Made by a program: the position numbers and the translations under genes. Of a stretch of 64,000 nucleotides of DNA, positions 19,190 to 27,926 are shown in pieces; the first letter of the stretch is position 1, and the number at the start of each line of letters is the position of its first letter. Source of the DNA: Nocardioides sp. zg-1308 (GTDB lineage Bacteria; Actinomycetota; Actinomycetes; Propionibacteriales; Nocardioidaceae); NCBI RefSeq assembly GCF_013155375.1, contig NZ_JABJQY010000002.1, positions 930,001 to 994,000 of the forward strand. The letters are read 5' to 3'. The notes beneath the pieces are model-generated. The model searched no databases. It saw nothing but the letters and a program-made list of their open reading frames with translations, and was not told the DNA's origin.

Positions 19190-20865
19190 GGCCTGAACAC
19201 CCCGTATCCGCCGGCACCGGTCCACGTCGTGTTGCTGATGACTGACAGGCAGATGGCCAGCACCGTACGGGTGTCACGGGGGTCGATGACGCCGTCGTCG
19301 TAGAGCATCCCCGACAGCGCGTAGGGCAGCGACTGCTCCTCGACCATCTGCTCGACCATCGCGCGCATGCCGGCGTCGCCGTCCTCGTCGTACGCCTGTC
19401 CCTTGGCCTCGGCGGCGGCGCGGGCGACGATCGACAGCACCCCCGCGAGCTGCGCGGGGCCCATCACGGCGGACTTCGCGCTCGGCCAGGTGAACAGGAA
19501 GCGCGGGTCGAAGGCGCGGCCGTTCATGCCGTAGTTGCCGGCGCCGTAGGACGCCCCCATGACCACGCTGAGGTGGGGGACGGTGCTGTTGGAGACGGCG
19601 TTGAGCATCTGGGCGCCGTGCTTGATGATCCCGCCCTGCTCGTAGTCCTTGCCGACCATGTAGCCGGTGGTGTTGTGCAGGAACAGCAGCGGCGTGTCCG
19701 ACTGGTTGGCGAGCTGGATGAACTGCGTCGCCTTCTGCGCCTCCTCGGAGAACAGCACGCCCTGGGCGTTGGCCAGGATGCCGATCGGGTGGCCGTGGAG
19801 CTGCGCCCAGCCGGTGACCAGCGAGGTGCCGTAGAGCGGCTTGAACTCGTCGAAGGGCCGGCCGTTGTGCTCACTCGCGCCGTCGACGACGCGCACGATC
19901 ACCTCGCGCGGGTCGAACGGCTCCCTGAGGTCGGCGGGGATGAGGTCGAGGAGGCCCTCGGGGTCGGCGTCGGGGTCGGCGAAGGCTCTGGAGTCCCCGG
20001 ATATCCGGGGACCGCCGTGCTTCGAGGTGGAGATCTCGGCCTCGAAGTACGGAACTCGGGTGCGAAGCTCCGGCCTGCGCCGGTTGAGCCGCGCCACGAT
20101 CCGCCGCCCGATGCGGAGCGCGTCGTGCTCGTCCTCGGCGAGGTAGTCGGCCAGGCCGGACACCCGGGCGTGCATCTCGGCGCCGCCGAGCGACTCGTCG
20201 TCCGACTCCTCGCCGGTGGCCATCTTCACCAGCGGCGGGCCGCCGAGGAACACCTTGGCGGCGCCGCGCACGAACACCGTGTAGTCGCTCATCCCGGGGA
20301 CGTACGCCCCGCCGGCGGTCGAGTTGCCGAACACCAGGGCGATCGTGGGCTGCTTGCGCGCCGAGGACCGGGTCAGGTCGCGGAACAGCCGGCCGCCGGG
20401 GATGAAGATCTCCTTCTGCGTCGGCAGGTCGGCGCCGCCGGACTCGACGAGGGAGATCGTCGGGAGGTTGTTCTCCTCGGCGATCTGCGAGGCGCGGAAG
20501 ATCTTCTTCACCGTCCACGGGTTGCTCGCGCCGCCCTTGACGGTCGGGTCGTTGGCGCTGATCAGGCACTCCACGCCCTCGACCACGCCGATGCCGGTGA
20601 CGACCGACGCCCCGACGGTGAAGTCGGAGCCCCAGCCGGCCAGCGGGGAGAGCTCGAGGAACGCCGAGCCCGGGTCGACGAGCAGCTCGATCCGCTCGCG
20701 GGCGGTCAGCTTGCCGCGCGCGTGGTGGCGCTCGACGTACTTCTGCCCGCCGCCGGCCACCGCGACCGCGTGCTGCGCCTCGAGGTCGGCGAGCTTGTCG
20801 AGCATCGCAACCGCGTTCGGTGATCGAGTAGCCGCCGAGGAACGAGGTGGCGTATCGAGATTCAC
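19186..20865 (-). CDS. Acyl-CoA carboxylase beta (carboxyltransferase) subunit
   Basis: This is a 559-residue carboxyltransferase of the MCC/GCC-beta type. The N-half has the SANDPTVKGGASNPWTVKK segment and the C-half the GASYGAGNYGMNGRAFDPRFLFTWP segment that shapes the acyl-CoA site. It transfers CO2 from biotin to the gamma- or alpha-carbon of an acyl-CoA. The GTG start overlaps the SRPBCC stop (GTGA). Residues 2-14 (LDTPPRSSAATRS region) are encoded by a dispersed repeat-like sequence and do not look like a normal N-terminus. The family alignment resumes at about AMLDKLADLEAQH. Confidence 0.9.
   Translation of the reverse strand: MNLDTPPRSSAATRSPNAVAMLDKLADLEAQHAVAVAGGGQKYVERHHARGKLTARERIELLVDPGSAFLELSPLAGWGSDFTVGASVVTGIGVVEGVECLISANDPTVKGGASNPWTVKKIFRASQIAEENNLPTISLVESGGADLPTQKEIFIPGGRLFRDLTRSSARKQPTIALVFGNSTAGGAYVPGMSDYTVFVRGAAKVFLGGPPLVKMATGEESDDESLGGAEMHARVSGLADYLAEDEHDALRIGRRIVARLNRRRPELRTRVPYFEAEISTSKHGGPRISGDSRAFADPDADPEGLLDLIPADLREPFDPREVIVRVVDGASEHNGRPFDEFKPLYGTSLVTGWAQLHGHPIGILANAQGVLFSEEAQKATQFIQLANQSDTPLLFLHNTTGYMVGKDYEQGGIIKHGAQMLNAVSNSTVPHLSVVMGASYGAGNYGMNGRAFDPRFLFTWPSAKSAVMGPAQLAGVLSIVARAAAEAKGQAYDEDGDAGMRAMVEQMVEEQSLPYALSGMLYDDGVIDPRDTRTVLAICLSVISNTTWTGAGGYGVFRP
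20821..20861. repeat. Dispersed intergenic-type repeat inside the carboxylase beta gene
   Basis: The 41-base stretch running from TGATCGAGTAGCCGCC to GGTGGCGTATCGAGA has the look of the short imperfect palindromic elements found many times between genes in Nocardioides-type genomes (GTATCGAGA... / ...CTACTCGATCA ends). That statement is from memory. It has weak internal symmetry (GCCGCC against GGTGGC) and codes, in frame, for the first residues of the beta subunit. Confidence 0.55.
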
Positions 20866-21329
20866 TCCACCACCGCCTTCATCCGCTCCAGCGTGGTGCG
20901 CATCCCGCGCCGGTTCGTACGCCGCCGCAGCGGTCCCAGGACGAGCCAGTAGAGCCGCGTGGGCAGGTTGGGGTCGAGGCGGAAGTACTCCGTGACGAGG
21001 GTGCCGCCGTCCTGGGGCTCGAGCCGGTAGCCCCAGTTGTTGACGGTGATCGCGTCGGTGCCGACGGAGAACTCGAAGACCCGCTCCGGCTCGCAGGCGG
21101 TGACCCGGCAGCCGGACCAGTAGGTCGGACCGACGCCGTTGCGCTTCACGTGGCCCTTGAAGTACGCCCCCACCTCGGGGCCGGTGGAGCCGCGGGTCCA
21201 CCGCGCCTCGAACGTCTCCGGACTGAACTCGCCGATCCGGGTCACGTCACTGACGAGGTCCCAGACCTCGGCGGGCGGGGCGTCCATCCACACCGAGACC
21301 TCGTCCCCCAGGGACGGCAGCTTGACCAT
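20862..21329 (-). CDS. SRPBCC-family (polyketide cyclase/START-like) protein
   Basis: This helix-grip-fold protein of about 155 residues begins with EVSVWMDAPPAEVWDLVSDVTRIGEFSPE, the usual first strand and helix of SRPBCC proteins. It has a WxGxxV-like segment (YWSGCRVTAC) and a C-terminal helix (RTTLERMKAVVE). Such proteins bind hydrophobic ligands in a deep cavity and may hold or present the acyl substrate. The start MVKLPS has AGAGGA six bases upstream. An ATG at 21344 would overlap the previous stop by four. It sits fifth in the operon. Confidence 0.75.
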   Translation of the reverse strand: MVKLPSLGDEVSVWMDAPPAEVWDLVSDVTRIGEFSPETFEARWTRGSTGPEVGAYFKGHVKRNGVGPTYWSGCRVTACEPERVFEFSVGTDAITVNNWGYRLEPQDGGTLVTEYFRLDPNLPTRLYWLVLGPLRRRTNRRGMRTTLERMKAVVE

Positions 21330-21340
21330 CGAGCTTCCTC

Positions 21341-22474
21341 TCATGACGCGTAGCCCATCAGCTTGGCCGTCAGGTCGCGCAGCACCTCGTCGGCGCCGCC
21401 CCCGATCGGCAGGATCCGGGCGTCGCGGTAGTGCCGCTCCACCTCGGTGCCGTGCATGTAGCCGGTGCCGCCGAAGAGCTGCACGGCCCGGTCGCAGACG
21501 AAGGCCGCGCAGTCCACGGCGGTCTGCTTGGCCAGGCAGGCCTCGGCGACCACGAAGTCGCCGGCCACGTGCCGGGCGGCGACGTCGCGCGTGTAGGTCC
21601 GGGCCACCTCGACGTGGCGGCGCATCTCGACGAGCGTGTGCTGCACCGACTGGTTCGCGAGCAGGGGCCGGCCGAACGTCGTGCGCTCGCGGCAGTACGC
21701 CGCCGCGAGGTCGAGCGAGCGCGCCGCGATGCCGTAGCCGTGCACGGCGAGGGCGATCCGCTCCACGACGAACTGGTCGGCGACCTGCGCGAAGCCCGAG
21801 CCCTCCGCCCCGACGAGGTTGGCCACCGGCACCCGGCAGCCGACGAAGGACAGCTCGGCGGTGTCGGAGCAGTGCCAGCCCATCTTGCGCAGCGACCGGT
21901 CGACGCTGAAGCCGGGCGTGCCCTTCTCCACCACCAGCAGGGAGATGCCGCCGTGGCCGGGTGCGCCCGTGCGGACGGCCGTCGTCACGAAGTCGGCCCG
22001 GACGCCGGAGGTGATGAACGTCTTGGCGCCGGTGACGACGTAGTGGTCGCCGTCGCGCACGGCCGTCGTCCGGAGACGCGCGACGTCCGAGCCGCCGCCG
22101 GGCTCGGTGATCGCGAGCGAGCCGATCGCCTCGCCGGCCAGCGTGGGGCGCACGAAGCGGTCGACGAGGTCGGCGTCGCCGCTGGCGGCGAGGTGCGGCA
22201 GGGCGATGCCGGCGGTGAAGAGGGCGGCCATCAGGCCGCTGGAGGCGCCGACGTCGAACATCGCCTCCTGCATCGCGACGGAGTCGAGGAGGTCGCCGCC
22301 GCTGCCGCCGACCCCCTCGGCGAAGCCCACCCCGATCAGTCCGAGGTCGCCCGCGGTGCGGTGCAGCGAGCGCGGGACCTCGCCGGCGTCCTCCCAGTCC
22401 TGCAGGTGCGGCACGACCTCGCGGCGGACGAAGCCGGCCGCGGTGGCGCGCAGCGCGTCTCGCTCGGTGGTCAC
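21341..22474 (-). CDS. Acyl-CoA dehydrogenase (first of two in the operon)
   Basis: This is a 377-residue acyl-CoA dehydrogenase. It shows SLAITEPGGGSDVARLRTTA (FAD/substrate contact), an active-site-side region around FTAGIALPHL, and the typical C-terminal segment LFGGTGYMHGTEVERHYRDARI. It resembles citronellyl-CoA or isovaleryl-CoA dehydrogenases in general form. The GTG start overlaps the AtuA stop by four bases. Two different dehydrogenases in one operon suggest two consecutive oxidations or two chain classes. Confidence 0.85.
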   Translation of the reverse strand: MTTERDALRATAAGFVRREVVPHLQDWEDAGEVPRSLHRTAGDLGLIGVGFAEGVGGSGGDLLDSVAMQEAMFDVGASSGLMAALFTAGIALPHLAASGDADLVDRFVRPTLAGEAIGSLAITEPGGGSDVARLRTTAVRDGDHYVVTGAKTFITSGVRADFVTTAVRTGAPGHGGISLLVVEKGTPGFSVDRSLRKMGWHCSDTAELSFVGCRVPVANLVGAEGSGFAQVADQFVVERIALAVHGYGIAARSLDLAAAYCRERTTFGRPLLANQSVQHTLVEMRRHVEVARTYTRDVAARHVAGDFVVAEACLAKQTAVDCAAFVCDRAVQLFGGTGYMHGTEVERHYRDARILPIGGGADEVLRDLTAKLMGYAS

Positions 22475-24192
22475 AGCAGCGAGTCCTCGATCGAGACGAC
22501 CCGCGAGCGCAGCCACTCGCCGAGGCCCTTGGCCTGGGGGTCGAAGCGCGTGGAGGCGGCGACGCCCTCGCCGAGCAGGCCGTGGACCACGACGTTGACC
22601 GCGCCGAGGTGGGGCAGCAGCCACACGTCGACGTCGAGGTCGGCCGCCTCGGGCAGCAGCATCGGGATCCCGCGCGGCGACATCATCTTGAAGAGCCACT
22701 GCACGCGGGCGTCGTACGTCGCGGGGTCGACGCCGTCGTGCGCGACCCACAGCCCGATGTTGGCGTCGCCGCCCTTGTCGCCGGAGCGGGCGTGGACGAA
22801 GGTGCCCAGCGGCAGGCGGCGGGTGAGCACGTCGGGGCGGGCCGGGTACGGCGACGGGCGGGCTCCGGGTGCCTCCGCCGGCGCGACCACGTGGTCCGGG
22901 TCGGCGACGACCTCGCGTCGGCCGTCGGCGTGGACGACCGTGTGGGTGACGTGGGCGCGGTCGACGAAGGCGGCGCGGTAGACGCCGTAGGGGGTCGCAG
23001 GTGCGGGCGGTCCGGTCATGGTGAACCCGGGGTAGGACCCGAGCGCGAGCTCGACGACCGCTGAGGTGAACGCGCGGCCGACGGGGTCGGGCGTGACGTC
23101 CTTGACCGTGCAGCGCAGTAGCGCGGAGGCGGCCTCCTCGGTGTCGGCGTCGGGCGGCGGTGGGGTGACGTCCGACCACACCACCTCGGCCGCGGTGATC
23201 CGCGGCCCCAGCTGCTCGCGCACCCACTGCGCCTTCGCCTCGACGTCGAGCCCGGTGAGCACCAGCTCGACGCTGTTGCGCCACCCGCCGAGCTCGTTGA
23301 CGCAGACCTTGAGCTGCTCGGGGGGCGCCTCGCCGACCGCGCCGGAGATCCGCACCCGGTCCTCGCCCGCCTGCTCGAGGCGCACGGCGTCGAGCTGCAC
23401 GGTCACGTCGGGGCCGAGGTAGCGCGTCGACTGGATCTCGTAGACGAGCTGGGCGGTGACGGTGCCGAGGGTGACCGCGCCGCCGGTGCCCGGGTGCTTG
23501 GTGATGGTGCTCGAGCCGTCGGCGGCGACCTCGGCGACCGGGAACCCCAGGGGGCGGTCGCGGCGGGGCAGGTCGAGGAAGCCGCTGAAGTTGCCGCCCG
23601 TCGCCTGCGTGCCGCACTCGATGACGTGGCCGGCCACGACGGCACCGGCCAGCTCGTCGTACGACGTCGCGCTCCAGCCGTGGTGGGCGACGGCCGGGCC
23701 GACGACGAGCGAGGCGTCGCTGACACGTCCGGTGACGACGACGTCGGCGCCCGCCGACAGCGCGGCGGCGATCCCGAAGCCGCCGAGGTAGGCGTTGGCG
23801 GTGAGCGCGTGGTCGAGGCCCAGGCCGCCGGCCAGGTGACGGACGTCGTCGCCCTCGACGTGGGCGACCTGCGGGTCGAGCCCGAGGCCGGCCGCGGCCT
23901 CGCGGACCTTGTCGGCGAGACCGGCCGGGTTGAGGCCACCGGCGTTGGCGACGATCCGCACGCCTCGCTCGAGCGCGAGCCCCAGGCAGTCCTCGAGCTG
24001 GCGGACGAAGGTGCGGGCATAGCCGAGCGCGGGGTCCTTGAGCTGGTCCTTGCCGAGGATCAGCATGGTGAGCTCGGCGAGGTAGTCGCCGGTGAGGACG
24101 TCGAGCTCGCCTCCCTCGAGCATCTCGCGCATCGCGCTGAGCCGGTCGCCGTAGAAGCCGGAGCAGTTGCCGATCCGGATCGGTGCGGTCAT
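22471..24192 (-). CDS. atuA: Acyclic terpene utilisation AtuA-family protein
   Basis: This 573-residue protein has the AtuA/DUF1446 N-terminal domain (IRIGNCSGFYGDRLSAMREMLEGGELDVLTGDYLAELTM, about 1-450). The C-terminal AtuA-like domain (about 470-570) includes RSGDKGGDANIGLWV. In Pseudomonas AtuA is needed for growth on citronellol/geraniol, but its reaction is not known. Actinobacterial homologues sit in similar carboxylase operons and may act on other branched acids. The start overlaps the TIGR03084 stop (ATGA). Confidence 0.85.
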   Translation of the reverse strand: MTAPIRIGNCSGFYGDRLSAMREMLEGGELDVLTGDYLAELTMLILGKDQLKDPALGYARTFVRQLEDCLGLALERGVRIVANAGGLNPAGLADKVREAAAGLGLDPQVAHVEGDDVRHLAGGLGLDHALTANAYLGGFGIAAALSAGADVVVTGRVSDASLVVGPAVAHHGWSATSYDELAGAVVAGHVIECGTQATGGNFSGFLDLPRRDRPLGFPVAEVAADGSSTITKHPGTGGAVTLGTVTAQLVYEIQSTRYLGPDVTVQLDAVRLEQAGEDRVRISGAVGEAPPEQLKVCVNELGGWRNSVELVLTGLDVEAKAQWVREQLGPRITAAEVVWSDVTPPPPDADTEEAASALLRCTVKDVTPDPVGRAFTSAVVELALGSYPGFTMTGPPAPATPYGVYRAAFVDRAHVTHTVVHADGRREVVADPDHVVAPAEAPGARPSPYPARPDVLTRRLPLGTFVHARSGDKGGDANIGLWVAHDGVDPATYDARVQWLFKMMSPRGIPMLLPEAADLDVDVWLLPHLGAVNVVVHGLLGEGVAASTRFDPQAKGLGEWLRSRVVSIEDSLL

Positions 24193-24977
24193 CGCGGCGG
24201 CCTGCCCGTGCCCGGCCGGCCCGCGAAGGCCTGCGCGATGTCGAGCCAGCGGTCGACGTCGGGTCCCGTGGCGACGAGGTCGGTGTCGGCGCGGTGCACG
24301 CGCTGGGTGACCAGCCGGCAGAAGTCGCCGGCGCTGCCGGTCAGGGTCTGGGCGGCGTCCTCCGGGCCCCACGACCAGACGTCCTCGGAGGGCGCGACCA
24401 GGTCGATGCGGAACTCCTCCGCGGGCGCGTCCGTGCCGTGCACCGCGAAGGCGAAGTCGCGCGTGCGGACGCCGAGGTGCGCGACGTGGCGGATCCGGTC
24501 GGTGTCGCGGACGGGCGCGCCGAGGGCCTCGTGGACGTCGAGGCTGTGCGCCCAGGTCTCCATCAGCCGCGCGGTCGCCATCGAGGTCGCCGACATGGGC
24601 GGGCCGAACCACGGCATCCGCTCGCCCGCGGGGTACGCCGTCAGCGCGGCGCGCAGGTCGGCCCGGGAGCGGCGCCAGCGGGCGAGCAGGTCGGGCTCGG
24701 ACGCGGCGATGGCCAGCGCCTCCCGGTCGACGAAGCCCTCGGGGTCGGCCATGGCGGCGAGGACCGCTCCGTCCCACGCCTCCTTGTCGGTGGCCGCCTT
24801 CAGCGCGACCTCGTCGGTCCAGGCGAGGTGCGCCACCTGCGCGGCGACGTCCCAGCCCGGCGCCGGGGTCGGGGTGCGCCAGCCGTCGTCGTCCAGCCCG
24901 GCGACGAGCTGCTCGAGCCGGTCGCCCTCCTCGGCGAGGTCGGCGAGCACCTGGGCGAGGACCTTCGGGGGCGTCAC
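24189..24977 (-). CDS. TIGR03084-family (DinB/mycothiol-dependent-like) protein
   Basis: This is a 262-residue protein of the TIGR03084 type. The N-terminal four-helix DinB-like bundle includes LVAGLDDDGWRTPTPAPGWDVAAQVAHLAWTDEVAL, with His residues placed as metal ligands (VAHL and WAHSLDVHEAL). The C-terminal half resembles the wHTH-like tail of mycothiol-dependent maleylpyruvate isomerases. A metal- and perhaps mycothiol-dependent reaction is inferred. The GTG start overlaps the TetR stop by four bases. Confidence 0.75.
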   Translation of the reverse strand: MTPPKVLAQVLADLAEEGDRLEQLVAGLDDDGWRTPTPAPGWDVAAQVAHLAWTDEVALKAATDKEAWDGAVLAAMADPEGFVDREALAIAASEPDLLARWRRSRADLRAALTAYPAGERMPWFGPPMSATSMATARLMETWAHSLDVHEALGAPVRDTDRIRHVAHLGVRTRDFAFAVHGTDAPAEEFRIDLVAPSEDVWSWGPEDAAQTLTGSAGDFCRLVTQRVHRADTDLVATGPDVDRWLDIAQAFAGRPGTGRPPR

Positions 24978-25597
24978 GGCGCCAGCTCCTTGTCGAGCAC
25001 GTCGGCCCACTCGCGCAGGATCCGGCGGCGCCGCGCCGAGTCGTCGGAGATGGTGGAGGCCAGGCCGAGGCCGCGGACCAGGTCGAGGGTCGCCTGGACG
25101 AGCTCGCGCACGCCGGGCCGGGACTCGTCAGCGCCGAGCGCGGCGACGGTCATCCGGTGCGCCTCCCGGCCGACGCGCTGCTCGAGCGGCCGCAGCGCGG
25201 CGAGCAGGGCCTCGTCGGTGCGGGCGGCGACCCAGAGCTCGAGCGCCGCGGCGAAGACCGGGGACGAGAAGTGGTCGCCGAGCACCTCGACCACGGCGCG
25301 CGTGCGCCGCCCGCCGGCCGGGAGCTGGGCCACCGCCTCCGCGAGCTCGGCCCCGCGGCGCTCGGTGAGGTGCTCGACGGCGGCGACGACGAGGTCGTTC
25401 TTGGTCGGGAAGTGGTGCAGCTGCGCTCCCCGGCTGACGCCGGCCCGCTCGGAGACGAGGGTGGTCGTGGTCCCGGCGAAGCCGCGCTCCACCAGCAGCT
25501 CGACGGTCGCCTCGAGCAGCCGGGCCCGCATGGCCCGGGTGCGATCAGCCTGCGGCACCCGCGACGGAGCCTGGGGAATGGCATGCACGGAGGACAC
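24974..25597 (-). CDS. TetR-family regulator of the Atu-like operon
   Basis: This regulator of about 207 residues has an N-terminal helix-turn-helix (RARLLEATVELLVERGFAGTTTTLVSERAGVSRGAQLHHFPTKNDLV) and an all-alpha ligand domain. It is the first gene of the eight-gene operon, so it most likely autoregulates the whole unit in response to a pathway acyl-CoA or terpenoid. The start is uncertain: the GTG at 25597 was chosen, while a TTG at 25624 lies inside the putative operator/promoter. Confidence 0.8.
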   Translation of the reverse strand: MSSVHAIPQAPSRVPQADRTRAMRARLLEATVELLVERGFAGTTTTLVSERAGVSRGAQLHHFPTKNDLVVAAVEHLTERRGAELAEAVAQLPAGGRRTRAVVEVLGDHFSSPVFAAALELWVAARTDEALLAALRPLEQRVGREAHRMTVAALGADESRPGVRELVQATLDLVRGLGLASTISDDSARRRRILREWADVLDKELAP

Positions 25598-25626
25598 GGC
25601 GCCAGCCTGCCGTCGTACAAACAAAC

Positions 25627-25640
25627 AGTCAAGCCTGACT
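25627..25640. promoter_or_regulatory. Candidate TetR operator and promoter
   Basis: AGTCAAGCCTGACT has 5-bp inverted arms (AGTCA/TGACT). On the minus strand it overlaps TTGACT, a good -35 element about 30 bases before the regulator start. It is the only AT-richer patch ahead of the operon. A TetR dimer here would block the promoter. Confidence 0.5.
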
Positions 25641-25654
25641 TTTTCTGCTGGCGG

Positions 25655-27193
25655 TCACACGGCGGCGACGGTGAGCACGATCCGCGCCCGCTCCTCGCCG
25701 ACCAGCCAGCGACGGCGTGCCCGGGCCAGGCGTACGCCCGACCAGGCGAGGAACGGCACGGCGAGCACGAGGGGGAGCCACACCCACGGGCTGGCCGCGG
25801 CGGTGGTGAAGACGATGCCGGTCAGCGTCGTCACCAGCGACAGCTTGCCGGCGTAGCCGGCCATCGCGGCGTGCGGCGCGGGCGTCGCGCGGGGCGAGGC
25901 CAGGTCGACGGAGTAGGGCGAGCGGACCGACCAGGTCATCACGATCGCCAGCACCTGGAGCAGCACGACCAGCCAGCACGCGGCGACGGAGACGCCGACG
26001 ACGAGCGGCGGCAGCCCGTTGCGCAGGAGGGCCAGCACGATCGTCACGCCCGACACCATGGCCATGCACTCGGCGACCACGAGGGTGCGGACGTCGAACA
26101 CGTCGGCGGCGCCGACCGGGAGGGTCTCGCGCCACACCATGCCCTTGCCATCGAGGCACCAGGCGTTGACGCCGAAGAGCAGCGCCGCGCCGCTCGCGGT
26201 GAGGCCGGGGAGCAGCATCACCGAGCTCCACTCGAGCCCGGCGACGAGGGCAACCAGCCCCGGTCCGAGACCGAGCACCAGCAGGCCCCGGCGCATGCCG
26301 ACCGAGCGCCACACCGAGTCACGGTCGAGCCGGTGCAGCAGCGCGCGGTCGGGCGAGCCCCAGCGGGGCTCGGGCGCGGGGCGTGCCTCGTGGACGCCGG
26401 ACTGCACCCGCAGCTCCTCGCGCGGCGGGAGGCCGAGCGCCCAGGCCGCCGGGCGGGCGCCGAGCACGACGGCGGCGACCGCGAGGACCAGGAGGGCCAG
26501 GACGGCGACGGGCCAGTCGGGGGTCTGGCCGGTCTCGGCGACCCACGTCGTCGGCAGCGACCGGACGAGCGGGCCGAGCGCACCGGCCAGGTGCAGGCCC
26601 GCGAGGAGGAGGACGACGCCGCCGGCGACCACCCGGACCACGACCACCCCGTGGGCCGTACGACGCACGCCCTCGGCGGCCCAGCCGACCGCCTGGCCGA
26701 GCGCAGTGGCGGCGAGGACCCAGGCCAGCACCACGAGCTGGGCGCCGAGGAGGCGTCCGGGGGCGCTGACGAGCGCGGTGACCGCGAGCAGCGCCCACGT
26801 CTGGACGAGCCAGGCGAGGTTGAGCGGCGCGAGGAGGAGGGCCCCGAGGTGCTCGGTGACCGGGCTGACGGGGTGGATCGCCGCCTCGCCGCGCGACAGG
26901 AGCTCGCGGCCACCGCCGCTGCCCATCGAGGCGCTGATCGCCAGCAGGAGGACGCCGACGTAGGTGGCGCCGAGGTTGCCCTCCAGCGTGGCGAGCGCCC
27001 GGGTGAGACGCGTCGACTCCACCGAGGCGGGGTCGAAGCCCGCCGGCCCGACGCCGAAGGCGGCAGTGAGGGCGAGGACCACGACCAGGCCGGCGACGGC
27101 GGCACCCGGACGTCGTACGCCCGCGGTGCGGAAGGCCAGCAGGTGACGGGTGTCGCGGGCGGCCTCGAACCAGGTGTCAGTCGAGGAGCGCAC
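25655..27193 (-). CDS. ABC-2-like exporter membrane subunit
   Basis: This polytopic protein of about 512 residues has roughly eleven to twelve hydrophobic segments and a long cytoplasmic loop in the middle (about 240-290). It directly follows an ABC ATPase and overlaps it by 17 bases using the GTG start at 27193. I see no strong family motif, so the substrate (peptide, lipid or drug) is open. The length and the halves separated by a charged loop fit duplicated six-helix permeases encoded as one chain. Confidence 0.7.
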   Translation of the reverse strand: MRSSTDTWFEAARDTRHLLAFRTAGVRRPGAAVAGLVVVLALTAAFGVGPAGFDPASVESTRLTRALATLEGNLGATYVGVLLLAISASMGSGGGRELLSRGEAAIHPVSPVTEHLGALLLAPLNLAWLVQTWALLAVTALVSAPGRLLGAQLVVLAWVLAATALGQAVGWAAEGVRRTAHGVVVVRVVAGGVVLLLAGLHLAGALGPLVRSLPTTWVAETGQTPDWPVAVLALLVLAVAAVVLGARPAAWALGLPPREELRVQSGVHEARPAPEPRWGSPDRALLHRLDRDSVWRSVGMRRGLLVLGLGPGLVALVAGLEWSSVMLLPGLTASGAALLFGVNAWCLDGKGMVWRETLPVGAADVFDVRTLVVAECMAMVSGVTIVLALLRNGLPPLVVGVSVAACWLVVLLQVLAIVMTWSVRSPYSVDLASPRATPAPHAAMAGYAGKLSLVTTLTGIVFTTAAASPWVWLPLVLAVPFLAWSGVRLARARRRWLVGEERARIVLTVAAV

Positions 27194-27884
27194 GGTAGGC
27201 CTCGCCGGTGAGGTCCGCTGCGTCCATGGCGGCGACCCGGTTGCCGCCGCGCAGGACGACCGCGTCACCGCAGGCCTCGAGGGCCAGGTCACGCAGGTGG
27301 GTGGAGAGCAGCACGCAGGCGCCGCGGGCGCGGGCGTCGGCGACGACCTCCAGGGTGGCCTCGACGCCGAGGGGGTCGACGCCGTCGAACGGCTCGTCGA
27401 GGAGCAGCACGGCCGGCTCGTGCAGGGCGGCGAGGACGACGCTGAGGCGGCGGCTCATACCGTGGCTGAACCCGCCGACGACCCTGTGCGCGACGTCGCC
27501 GAGCTCGAAGCGCTCGAGCAGGTCGCGCCCGCGCTCCTCCCACTCGTCCATCCGGCGCAGGCGGGCGCTGAGCTGGAGGTGCTCCCACGGGGTCGCGCGC
27601 GGGACCAGGCCGCCGACGTCGGGGCAGTAGCCCACCGACCGCTTGACGGCGAGCGCCTCGGTGGCGGCGTCGTGGCCGGCGACGGTGACCACGCCGGCGG
27701 TGGGCGGGACCACGCCGGCGAGCACCTTCATGGTGGTCGACTTGCCGGCTCCGTTGCGGCCGAGGAGCGCCGTGGCCTGGCCGCTGTCGGCGCTCAGGTC
27801 GACGCCGGAGACGGCCTCGACGTCACCGAAGCGCACGTGCAGGTCGCGCACCACGACGGCCGGCTGGGAGAGGGGCTGGTCCAC
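27177..27884 (-). CDS. ABC transporter ATP-binding protein
   Basis: This ATPase of about 235 residues has Walker A LLGRNGAGKST, a diverged signature FSHGMSRRLSV in place of LSGGQ, Walker B AVLLLDEPFDGVDP and the H-loop LLSTHLRDL. This is the arrangement of ABC-2 export ATPases such as CcmA/NatA. It powers the membrane subunit encoded next. A CAGAAT hexamer just upstream of the GTG at 27884 suggests a leaderless start. The gene lies directly after a cluster of 31-bp palindromic repeats. Confidence 0.85.
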   Translation of the reverse strand: MDQPLSQPAVVVRDLHVRFGDVEAVSGVDLSADSGQATALLGRNGAGKSTTMKVLAGVVPPTAGVVTVAGHDAATEALAVKRSVGYCPDVGGLVPRATPWEHLQLSARLRRMDEWEERGRDLLERFELGDVAHRVVGGFSHGMSRRLSVVLAALHEPAVLLLDEPFDGVDPLGVEATLEVVADARARGACVLLSTHLRDLALEACGDAVVLRGGNRVAAMDAADLTGEAYRALLD

Positions 27885-27926
27885 CGCTCGATTCTGCCGC
27901 CTGGCCACCACGCCCTGCAGCCGAAT

